A program made the translations under genes and the position numbers. This document shows, one piece after another, positions 1 to 6,258 of a stretch of 13,150 nucleotides of DNA. Origin of the DNA: Campylobacterales bacterium (lineage in GTDB: Bacteria > Campylobacterota > Campylobacteria > Campylobacterales > Hydrogenimonadaceae); the NCBI GenBank assembly GCA_027067015.1, contig JAMOMS010000122.1:1-13150 (forward strand), written 5' to 3'. The first letter of the stretch is position 1. Each line of letters opens with the position of its first letter. Below the pieces are notes generated by a model. It ran no database searches, was not told the DNA's origin, and worked only from the letters and a program-made list of their open reading frames with translations.

Positions 1-59
1 GCCCCCTCAAAAACGCAAAATTCAAGCCCCGACCCCGTTATAGGGGAGAATGGGCGTGG

Positions 60-65
60 TATAAT
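60..65 (+). promoter_or_regulatory. Probable pyrF promoter (-10 box)
   Basis: A perfect TATAAT lies 20 bases before the pyrF start codon. No convincing -35 hexamer sits 16-18 bases upstream, which is usual for the vegetative sigma factor of Campylobacterota. A short hairpin candidate (CCCC/GGGG stem, positions 33-46) lies just upstream and may belong to the end of the previous transcript. The rest of bases 1-85 shows nothing I can assign. Confidence 0.55.
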
Positions 66-85
66 GCACTCAAAAAAGGCTTGGC

Positions 86-769
86 ATGGAACTTTGCGTA
101 GCGCTCGATCTGCCGGATCGTATGCTCAATCTGGCGCTGGCCGAGAAGCTGGTAGAGCACGACATCTGGCTCAAAGTCGGTTTCCGCTCATATATCCGCG
201 ACGGCAAGGGGTTTATTGAGGAGCTCAAGCAACTCAACCCCAACTACAAGATCTTTCTGGATCTCAAACTCTACGACATTCCCAACACCATGGCCGATGC
301 CGCCGAGGAGATCGCCGGGCTGGGCGTTGAGATGTTCAACGTCCACGCCAGCGCGGGCAAAAAGGCGATGCAGACGGTCATGGAGCGGTTGGAGACATTT
401 GAAAACCGTCCGCTGGTGCTGGCGGTGACGGCGCTAACCTCGTTTGATCATAAGAGTTTTCACGAAATATACGGCGCCGATATTGAAGAGAAAGCCCCCT
501 GGTTCGCCATGCAGGCCTACCAGGCGGGCTTGGACGGCGTGGTATGCAGTGCTTTTGAGAGCCGGGCCATCAAACGGGCCACTGATGAAAAGTTCCTGAC
601 CCTCACCCCCGGCATCCGCCCCTTTGGCGAAGCCAGCGACGACCAGAAGCGCGTGGCCGACATCGATACGGCTAAACGCGAAAGCGTCGACATCATCGTC
701 GTCGGCCGCCCCGTCTACAAAGCCGACGACCCTTCAGCCGTGGTGAAGAAGATTTTACAAAACCTCTAA
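86..769 (+). CDS. pyrF: Orotidine 5'-phosphate decarboxylase
   Basis: This cytoplasmic enzyme decarboxylates OMP to UMP, the last step of de novo pyrimidine synthesis. At 227 residues it has the usual length of the short bacterial class. The catalytic Asp-Lys-Asp array is visible as DLKLYDIPNT (D59, K61, D64), and the phosphate-binding end shows TPGIRP, then DDQKRV, then VVGRPVY near the C-terminus. The ATG at 86 is chosen because the family start is recovered (MELCVALDLPD) and AAGG lies a few bases upstream. It has its own TATAAT and converges with a 34-codon gene only 3 bases after its stop, with no terminator hairpin in between. Nothing in the sequence suggests damage. I am confident of the assignment. 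Confidence 0.97.
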   Translation: MELCVALDLPDRMLNLALAEKLVEHDIWLKVGFRSYIRDGKGFIEELKQLNPNYKIFLDLKLYDIPNTMADAAEEIAGLGVEMFNVHASAGKKAMQTVMERLETFENRPLVLAVTALTSFDHKSFHEIYGADIEEKAPWFAMQAYQAGLDGVVCSAFESRAIKRATDEKFLTLTPGIRPFGEASDDQKRVADIDTAKRESVDIIVVGRPVYKADDPSAVVKKILQNL

Positions 770-772
770 AGC

Positions 773-877
773 CTACAGCCCCACCTGGGGTACGGCGTTT
801 TCCATTCCCCAGATCATCCAGCCCACAAAGAGCGCAAAGAGTATCACAAAGACCAAAGGCGCGTATTTCTCGAACAT
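773..877 (-). CDS. Putative 34-residue single-span membrane peptide
   Basis: This minus-strand gene has 34 sense codons and is short enough that automatic callers would usually skip it. The product starts MFEKYAPLVFVILFALF, followed by VGWMIWGMEN and a short tail ending in Leu. That is a charged N-terminus, one hydrophobic span at about residues 7-24, and a short polar end, so an inner-membrane location is inferred. Support comes from a good Shine-Dalgarno site (AAGGA at 883-887, 5 bases from the ATG) and a plausible promoter with 16-base spacing upstream. Its stop lies 3 bases from the pyrF stop, on the opposite strand. I do not recognise the family; a small accessory subunit of a membrane complex is possible but unsupported. 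Confidence 0.55.
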   Translation of the reverse strand: MFEKYAPLVFVILFALFVGWMIWGMENAVPQVGL

Positions 878-902
878 CGTGTTCCTTCCATACTTTTTTC
901 GC

Positions 903-930
903 ATTGTAACGCAATGTAACCAAAACCCAA
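903..930 (-). promoter_or_regulatory. Putative promoter of the 34-residue peptide gene
   Basis: Read on the minus strand, TTGGGT (925-930) and TACAAT (903-908) are separated by 16 bases and lie about 25 bases before the ATG at 877. The stretch 901-920 is also a near-perfect tandem pair of 10-mers (GCATTGTAAC, GCAATGTAAC) and contains the inverted repeat CATTG/CAATG. It covers the -10 box and spacer, where an operator could sit. Confidence 0.35.
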
Positions 931-991
931 CCTTGCCCCTTTTAGGAACACTCTTTGCTTAAGTTTCGGCAACCCAACAAAGGAGGTTGTC

Positions 992-1135
992 ATGAAAATT
1001 CTGGATAAGGTCGAAATGATCGCCAAACTCAAAGAGCGTATCGCCGAGGCGCAAAAAACCAACCAGGCCATGGCGGCGCAACTGCAAAAACTTCTGGAGA
1101 GCATCCTCCACTCCCAACCCAATAAAGCCATTTGA
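992..1135 (+). CDS. Putative 47-residue helical (coiled-coil) protein
   Basis: An ATG at 992 follows a very strong Shine-Dalgarno sequence (AAAGGAGG at 979-986) and opens a 47-codon frame ending in TGA at 1135. The product starts MKILDKVEMIAKLKERIAEA and continues with many Ala, Gln, Leu and Lys residues and no Pro or Gly until its last few residues. It reads as one long amphipathic helix with hydrophobics at heptad-like spacing, ending in a short polar tail (HSQPNKAI). There is no signal peptide or membrane segment. It lies between the 34-codon gene, which diverges from it, and the tRNA-Ser. I do not recognise the family. The ribosome-binding site and the helix-like composition argue for a real gene; the function is unknown. 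Confidence 0.6.
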   Translation: MKILDKVEMIAKLKERIAEAQKTNQAMAAQLQKLLESILHSQPNKAI

Positions 1136-1162
1136 TTAAGCCTTCTATCAACTATCGGGCGC

Positions 1163-1168
1163 TATAAT
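1163..1168 (+). promoter_or_regulatory. tRNA-Ser promoter (-10 box)
   Basis: A perfect TATAAT ends 15 bases before the mature tRNA 5' end. As at pyrF, a GGGCG stretch precedes it closely and no good -35 hexamer is visible. Confidence 0.5.
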
Positions 1169-1183
1169 TTCACCCACTTCTTG

Positions 1184-1274
1184 GGACAGGTGGGTGAGCT
1201 GGCTGAAACCACACCCCTGCTAAGGGTGCGTGCCTTTACGGGCACCGAGGGTTCGAATCCCTCCCTGTCCGCCA
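1184..1274 (+). tRNA. tRNA-Ser(GCT)
   Basis: The full cloverleaf can be folded by eye. The acceptor stem GGACAGG (1184-1190) pairs with CCTGTCC (1264-1270). The anticodon stem CACCC/GGGTG (1212-1216, 1224-1228) encloses the loop CTGCTAA, with anticodon GCT at 1219-1221. The long variable arm GTGCC/GGCAC (1230-1234, 1241-1245) marks a class II tRNA. The T arm GAGGG/CCCTC encloses TTCGAAT. The discriminator base is G, as expected for serine, and CCA is encoded at 1272-1274. It decodes AGC and AGU. Confidence 0.97.
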
Positions 1275-1455
1275 CTTCATTATCATCCTCTATTATCGGC
1301 CTTTGGAAACATAAGATTCTTACAGTGTGCCCAAATGCGTCAAAAGTGACGAGACAGGAATACCACCGCGTTTTCTGTTTTTTTACTGTTGCACTTCAAA
1401 GTTGAATGGGCGTTACATAAAGCCTATGTCAGCTCTTTTTAACTATACTCAAGAT

Positions 1456-2064
1456 ATGAAAGAAGCGCGCAAAATCACCGCTTGCGCCGAATGCGGCCTA
1501 CTGGTGGACATTCCTTTGCATCTTGGTATGGGGCAATACCGCTGTCCCCGTTGTCACGGTCTGCTCTACCGGCGGGGACAAAAGTTCTCGCACATCATCA
1601 TCATGGCCACGGCGGCCCTGACCCTTTTTATACCACTTACCTTTTTGCCCGTTCTTGACCTGGATATTATGGGCCAGGAAAGCAGTGCCACGCTGTTTAA
1701 AGCCTTTTGGGTTGTTTATGAAGACGGCTACTATTTCATAGCGCTCTTGGCGCTGTTTAGCGGCCTGCTGGCGCCGGCTCTTATGCTAACCCTTTTACTG
1801 GCCATACTGTTGCCCATTCACTTTGGCCGCCGTCCGGCATGGATACGCCATGCCTACCGTCTCTATGAAACCATGCGGGAGTGGGGCATGGCGGAGGTTT
1901 ACCTTATTTCCATCATTGTCTCCATGGTGAAGCTTCACGGCATGGGTTCACTGCGTATCGGCCCCGGGTTTTATATCTTTATTCTCTTTTTTCTGCTCTT
2001 TTACATTGCCGCCGTTTGGTTTAATCCCGACGACATCTGGATAGACGATGCGCTGGAGAAGTGA
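1456..2064 (+). CDS. letA: PqiA/LetA-family membrane protein, N-terminal half
   Basis: This inner-membrane protein is expected to partner an MCE-domain protein in lipid transport between the membranes. The 202-residue product has a zinc-ribbon-like start with CxxC at residues 10/13 and 30/33. Hydrophobic spans follow at about 44-66, 90-122, 138-155 and 170-192. The first ends in PLTFLPVLDLDI and the last in the typical half-domain ending FNPDDIW. E. coli LetA and PqiA carry two such modules in one chain; here the first module is a gene of its own. I chose ATG 1456 because it puts the first CxxC near the N-terminus as in relatives. The in-frame ATGs at 1426 and 1327 are possible, but none has a good ribosome-binding site. 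The frame overlaps the next gene by 17 bases. Confidence 0.85.
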   Translation: MKEARKITACAECGLLVDIPLHLGMGQYRCPRCHGLLYRRGQKFSHIIIMATAALTLFIPLTFLPVLDLDIMGQESSATLFKAFWVVYEDGYYFIALLALFSGLLAPALMLTLLLAILLPIHFGRRPAWIRHAYRLYETMREWGMAEVYLISIIVSMVKLHGMGSLRIGPGFYIFILFFLLFYIAAVWFNPDDIWIDDALEK

Positions 2065-2668
2065 CATAGACGCCGGCGTGCAACTCTGCCTGCACTGCCG
2101 CAAACTTCACCCGCTGGAGCGCCAACGGTGCGATCGGTGCGGCTCGCACCTTTTTCAGCGCAAGCCCCATGCCGTTATCAAAACCTTCAGCCTCGCCCTC
2201 TCCGCCCTGCTGTTGCTCATTCCGGCCAATTTACTGCCGATGATGGTGGTCCACTCCCTGGTCGGCAACGACGCCGGCACCATTATGGACGGGGTGATCT
2301 ACTTTCTTGAACACGGGGAGGCGTGGATTGGCATTGTCATCTTTATAGCCAGCGTCTTTGTCCCCTTTTTTAAGGTCACCACCCTTTTTTACCTTCTTTT
2401 TATCGTCTATTTCCGCTTGCGCGACAAAGCCCACGGCGGCCTGCGCCTCTACCGCATCATTCATTTTATCGGCAAATGGTCGATGTTGGATATATTTGTG
2501 GTCGCTTTGATGGTGGGGGTGGTGCAGTTTAAAAACCTGGCTACCATTGTCACCGGCCCCGCCGCCGTCGCTTTTATGTTGGCGGTGGTGGCCACGATGT
2601 TCGCGACCGAAGCGTTTGATACCCGACTGATGTTTGACCACGAAACCCAAAGGAGCACCCATGGATAA
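2048..2668 (+). CDS. letA: PqiA/LetA-family membrane protein, C-terminal half
   Basis: This is the second PqiA module, 206 residues long. A zinc-ribbon-like pair of CxxC motifs (C14/C17, C28/C31) is followed by hydrophobic spans at about 45-65 (ending IPANLLPMM), 92-126, 140-160 and 166-190. The family signature KWSMLDIFVVALMVGVVQF is intact. Its ATG lies inside the end of the first half-gene (17-base overlap, different frame), suggesting translational coupling, and its TAA overlaps the letB start by 8 bases. The two halves together have about the length of one E. coli LetA, so a heterodimer replacing the single chain is the natural inference. A sequencing frameshift cannot be excluded, but each half has a complete domain and its own start and stop. 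Confidence 0.87.
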   Translation: MRWRSDIDAGVQLCLHCRKLHPLERQRCDRCGSHLFQRKPHAVIKTFSLALSALLLLIPANLLPMMVVHSLVGNDAGTIMDGVIYFLEHGEAWIGIVIFIASVFVPFFKVTTLFYLLFIVYFRLRDKAHGGLRLYRIIHFIGKWSMLDIFVVALMVGVVQFKNLATIVTGPAAVAFMLAVVATMFATEAFDTRLMFDHETQRSTHG

Positions 2669-5306
2669 ATCCCACGCCCACCGGGCGGTTGAAAAGGAGC
2701 GGGGCACCCTCTGGCTGGTCTGGCTGGTGCCCCTGGCCGCCATGCTCATGGCCGGCTGGCTCATCTACCAACACTACCTGGACAAAGGGGTGGAGATTGT
2801 CGTGACGTTTGAGAGCGGCAAAGGGCTGGAGGCGGGCAAAACCCCGCTGATTTACCAGGGTATTAAAATCGGTACCGTCTCCAAAGTCCGCATTGACGAC
2901 AACGACCTCTACAAAGTCCGCGCCATCATCACCGTCGACCCCAAAGCGGCCCCCTACGTTACCCGTAAGGGAACCAAGTTTATCAAGGTGGAGCCTAAAG
3001 TCTCTCTCACCGAGATTACAGGGCTTGATACCATTTTAACCGGTGTCTACATAGATCTCTACCCGGCGGGACGCTCCAAAAAAGAGATCCTCTCCAAACC
3101 GGAACGCTACTACTTCAAGGGCATGGAACACTACCCGCCCAAACGGTACGAAAAGGGGTTGTATATCACCCTCAAAGCCGAGGAAGCGGGGGTAAGCCTG
3201 AACGCGCCGGTTCTTTACAAGGGCTTTATTGTGGGTAAAGTGGTAGACAAACATCTTAAAAACCGCCGGCTCTACTACACCGCCTTTATTGAAGACCGCT
3301 ACCGCTCTTTAGTAAACAGCTCCACAAAATTCTGGAAAATCGACGGGGTAGACCTGCGCGCCTCACTGGCGGGGGTGAAGGTCAAGATGGATTCTCTTGC
3401 CACCCTGATGGCCGGCGGCATCGGCTTTGAGACCCCCGACTTTAACGCCACGGCCAAACCCAAAGAGAGCTATACTCTCTTTCCTTCCAAGCTCGACACC
3501 GATTTAAGCAGTGACACCGTCACCCTCATTGCCGACAAAGCCTACAACATCGACCCCGCCTTTTCCAGCGTGATCTACAAAGGATTCAAGGTAGGCAAAA
3601 TCGTCTCGTTGCGCTACGATCCCGATGCGTGCAAAACAATCTTTCAGATCCGTTTCTCCAAACCCTTCGCCCACCTGGCCAACGAAAAGGCGTGGTTTTG
3701 GATTGTACGGCCCGTTATCGGTATCCGTCAAATCAAAGGGCTTGACGCCGTGGTTTCGGGCCCCTATATCGCCGTGGACACCCATACGCTCAGCGCCCCG
3801 CCCAAGCACCGCTTTCAACTGCATGAAGACCCCATGCCCATCAAAGGCGAAACCATCCACCTCTCGGCCGTTCACGCCGAGTCGCTCAAAGAGGGGACCG
3901 CCATCTTCTACAAAGACATACCCATCGGGCAGATTAACAAAATTGCCCTGCTCCCGGGTAAAAAAAGCCTGGATGTCACGGCGGTCATTTATGATAAATT
4001 CCGAAAATTCCTGAATGACTCCTCCATGTTCTACGTCAAAAGCGGGGTGGAGGTAGAAGCCGATCTGACCGATATTCATATCAACAGCGGCTCACTGGAG
4101 ACACTGGTTGTCGGCGGGGTGAGCATGGTAACCCTCAGGCAAAACGCCCCCCGCACCAAAAAACGCTTTTTCCTCTACAAAGATTACAAAACCTTCAAAA
4201 AGGCGCGCTACCTCAAATCGGGCGGCGCCCGCTACCACGTGGTGATGAAAGCGCTGGGTTCACTTTCCAAGGGCTCCCCCGTCCTTTATAAAAAGATGAA
4301 GGCCGGAGAGGTTATCGGCTACCGCTACCTGCCAAAAAAAGATGCCGTGGATGTGATGATCTTTGTGCAAAAAGAGTTCAAACAGCGAATCAACCTCTCC
4401 ACCCGGTTTGAGAATGTCAGCGGCGTGGAACTTAAGGTCAATTTTCCCGATCTCACCCTCAAAGCCGACTCTTTAAAAAGCATTATCGCGGGCGGTTTGC
4501 GCTTTAGCACCCCCGATCCCAAAGCCAAACCCGCCAAAGAGGGCCACACCTTCACACTCTACACTCCCCAAACCGAGGAGAAGGAGCGTTACGCCACGTT
4601 TGAGGTCTGGAGCCCGGAGCGGCACGATATTCATGAAGGCACCCCCCTGCTCTACAAGGGCTTTGCCGTGGGAAAAGTCAAACGGGTGACGCTGGCCAAC
4701 AACATTATCCGCTTTGATATGCTCATTCAAAAAGCGTACGCCAGGCTGTTGCGTCCCGACAGCAAAATTTGGCTCAAAACCTTTCAAGCCAACCTGGAGG
4801 GGGTCAAAAACAGCGACACGCTTCTTAAAGGCCCGGCGCTGGTTATCACCCCCGGCCGTGCCGAAGGCAAAGAGCACAGCTACCTGCTTAGCCCCCCGCC
4901 TGCGCCCACCTACGGCAAGCCGGGCCTGCGCGTCACCTTGCAAGGAGACCGTTTAAGCAGTCTCTCGCCCGGCGCTCCGGTCTACTACCGGCAGGTACCC
5001 ATCGGAGCGGTGGAGAGTTATCGCCTCAGCGACGACGGTCAGTATGTGCTGATTAATATTTACATACAACCCCGCTACGCCCACCTGGTCCGACAAAAGA
5101 GTCACTTTTTTATAGCCGGCGCATTGGGTATGGATGTGGGATTGACAGGCATCAAGATCAAAACGGAGACGCTTGAGACCCTTATTCGCGGCGGCATCGG
5201 GCTGGCGGTTCCCCAAAATCCGGGCCCGGTAGCCGAGGAGGGCACGCTCTTTAGACTCTACAACGAGCCCAAAAAGAAGTGGCTGGCCTGGCGGCCCAGC
5301 CTCTAA
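2661..5306 (+). CDS. letB: LetB-like MCE protein with seven MCE domains
   Basis: This is a membrane-anchored periplasmic protein of the LetB (YebT) type. In E. coli LetB, stacked hexameric MCE rings form a hydrophobic tunnel that moves lipids across the periplasm. The 881 residues contain an N-terminal anchor at about 17-38, then seven MCE domains at roughly 43-135, 166-258, 284-374, 396-492, 523-617, 643-732 and 754-851. Each has a YxG...G turn such as LIYQGIKIG or VLYKGFIVG. Domains 2, 4, 5 and 7 end with a Gly-Gly motif (MAGGIGF, VVGGVSM, IAGGLRF, IRGGIGL). PqiB has three MCE domains, so LetB is the better match in both length and domain number. ATG 2661 follows AAAGGAG by 5 bases; the frame opens upstream at 2634 without such a site. 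No PqiC-type lipoprotein gene follows. The stop overlaps the convergent sel1 stop by 4 bases. Confidence 0.93.
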   Translation: MDKSHAHRAVEKERGTLWLVWLVPLAAMLMAGWLIYQHYLDKGVEIVVTFESGKGLEAGKTPLIYQGIKIGTVSKVRIDDNDLYKVRAIITVDPKAAPYVTRKGTKFIKVEPKVSLTEITGLDTILTGVYIDLYPAGRSKKEILSKPERYYFKGMEHYPPKRYEKGLYITLKAEEAGVSLNAPVLYKGFIVGKVVDKHLKNRRLYYTAFIEDRYRSLVNSSTKFWKIDGVDLRASLAGVKVKMDSLATLMAGGIGFETPDFNATAKPKESYTLFPSKLDTDLSSDTVTLIADKAYNIDPAFSSVIYKGFKVGKIVSLRYDPDACKTIFQIRFSKPFAHLANEKAWFWIVRPVIGIRQIKGLDAVVSGPYIAVDTHTLSAPPKHRFQLHEDPMPIKGETIHLSAVHAESLKEGTAIFYKDIPIGQINKIALLPGKKSLDVTAVIYDKFRKFLNDSSMFYVKSGVEVEADLTDIHINSGSLETLVVGGVSMVTLRQNAPRTKKRFFLYKDYKTFKKARYLKSGGARYHVVMKALGSLSKGSPVLYKKMKAGEVIGYRYLPKKDAVDVMIFVQKEFKQRINLSTRFENVSGVELKVNFPDLTLKADSLKSIIAGGLRFSTPDPKAKPAKEGHTFTLYTPQTEEKERYATFEVWSPERHDIHEGTPLLYKGFAVGKVKRVTLANNIIRFDMLIQKAYARLLRPDSKIWLKTFQANLEGVKNSDTLLKGPALVITPGRAEGKEHSYLLSPPPAPTYGKPGLRVTLQGDRLSSLSPGAPVYYRQVPIGAVESYRLSDDGQYVLINIYIQPRYAHLVRQKSHFFIAGALGMDVGLTGIKIKTETLETLIRGGIGLAVPQNPGPVAEEGTLFRLYNEPKKKWLAWRPSL

Positions 5307-5998
5307 AAGACAATCTTCCCCTCCTCCTGGAGGCGGCGAATGATCTCTTTGGCCTTTTCATGTCCCGCGTGGGCGGCTTTGCGGCACCACGCCAGGGCCT
5401 TTTCGTGATCTTGTTCCACGCCCCAACCCTTGTCATAAAGCATACCCAGGTTGTACATGGCCCTGGGATGCCCCTGTTCGGCCGCCTTTTCATACCACTC
5501 TCTGGCCTTTTGATAATCTTGCGCCACCCCATGACCCTCCTGGTACATGGCGCCGATGGAGTTTTGCGCCTCCACGTGGCCCAGGGTAGCGGCCGTTTCA
5601 TACCAGTTGACAGCGCGGCGCACGTTTTTCTCGCACCCCGCCCCCGCTTCTGCCATGCGGGCGGCCTCGAACATGGCGTGGGGATTGCCCGCGCGGCTGG
5701 CCTTGACAAAACACTCGAAAGCCTTCGTCTCATCAACCGCGCCCCCTTTGCCCGTCTTGTAGATCTGCCCCAGGTTAAAAAGAGCCACGGGCTGACCCTG
5801 GTCGGCCGCTTTCTCGTACCAGCCGATCGCTTCCTGAATATTTTGCTCGCACCCTTCGCCGTTTTCAAGCATATAGCCCACCATCGCCTGGGCGTCCGCC
5901 TCGCCGTCTAACGCCAGCTCCAAAAAGGCGTTGAAAGCCGAAACCTTGTCCCCTTTTTGGTACAAATCTGCCGCCATTTCAAAATATCTAGAACCCAT
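5303..5998 (-). CDS. Sel1-repeat (TPR-like) protein
   Basis: The 231-residue product has no signal peptide or membrane span and is probably cytoplasmic. After a degenerate first repeat, about five 36-residue Sel1 repeats are visible. Typical motifs are IGWYEKAADQGQ, AVNWYETAATLGH, GVAQDYQKAREWYEKAA and GVEQDHEKALAWCRKAA. Such alpha-alpha solenoids bind other proteins, so the partner rather than the sequence defines the role, and none can be named here. The start chosen is ATG 5998, because GGAGG lies 8 bases upstream; an in-frame ATG at 6013 lies before that site and ATG 5977 lies inside. The ribosome-binding site and first codons fall in the inverted end of the element at 5989-6261. The gene converges with letB with a 4-base overlap of stops. 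Confidence 0.88.
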   Translation of the reverse strand: MGSRYFEMAADLYQKGDKVSAFNAFLELALDGEADAQAMVGYMLENGEGCEQNIQEAIGWYEKAADQGQPVALFNLGQIYKTGKGGAVDETKAFECFVKASRAGNPHAMFEAARMAEAGAGCEKNVRRAVNWYETAATLGHVEAQNSIGAMYQEGHGVAQDYQKAREWYEKAAEQGHPRAMYNLGMLYDKGWGVEQDHEKALAWCRKAAHAGHEKAKEIIRRLQEEGKIVF

Positions 5999-6122
5999 CT
6001 CAAACACCTCCATAGCCGGTAACGGAAGCGATTTTGCTTCCTATCGCGGCGCTTCGACTTTGGCGTGTCCAAAGCATCGTCAAGGAGAAGCAACAAAGAG
6101 AGGGGGCAAAAGTGCTCCGCCC

Positions 6123-6152
6123 GTCAGGGTGACCCGCAAAGGGCACGCTGAC
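6123..6152. repeat. Strong internal hairpin in the candidate element
   Basis: GTCAG (6123-6127) pairs with CTGAC (6148-6152), GTG with CAC and CCC with GGG, closing a GCAAA loop, with one mismatch and one bulged A. This gives 11 base pairs in 30 bases. No T run follows on either strand, so it is not a standard terminator. Confidence 0.45.
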
Positions 6153-6170
6153 CGCGTTTAAAATGCTCAA

Positions 6171-6186
6171 CTTGGCTTTGGCCAAG
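6171..6186 (-). terminator. Weak terminator candidate downstream of the toxin gene
   Basis: The stem CTTGGC/GCCAAG has a 4-base loop. On the minus strand TTGAGCATTTT follows it, a poor and delayed T tract. It lies about 75 bases after the toxin stop and could reduce read-through into sel1, but it may only be part of the element's structure. Confidence 0.25.
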
Positions 6187-6258
6187 CCTTGCGCTTTTCG
6201 CCTCGTCATCGCACCCTTTGCGGACCATTCCCGGTTATGGGGATGTTTAAGATGGGTT

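Noticed and set aside
3..101. Open frame on the plus strand reaching into pyrF, possibly the tail of an upstream gene
   Set aside because: It has no start in view, its codon choice is unlike neighbouring genes (AGG, GGA, CGA), it runs through the pyrF -10 box, and I recognise no family ending.
1327..1455. N-terminal extension of the first LetA half
   Set aside because: The added 43 residues match nothing in the family, the DNA is AT-rich and promoter-like, and no ribosome-binding site precedes ATG 1327.
3504..4079. 191-codon minus-strand frame inside letB
   Set aside because: It is antisense to a continuous MCE-domain protein, with no start signal; it arises from the GC-biased codon pattern.
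2661..5213. Sevenfold repeats in letB as recent DNA duplication
   Set aside because: The domains share fold motifs but little base identity, so this is an old protein-level repeat typical of LetB, not a recent tandem duplication.
5251..5868. Long alternative frames on both strands across sel1
   Set aside because: They are Arg/Pro-rich shadows of the well-supported Sel1 repeat frame.
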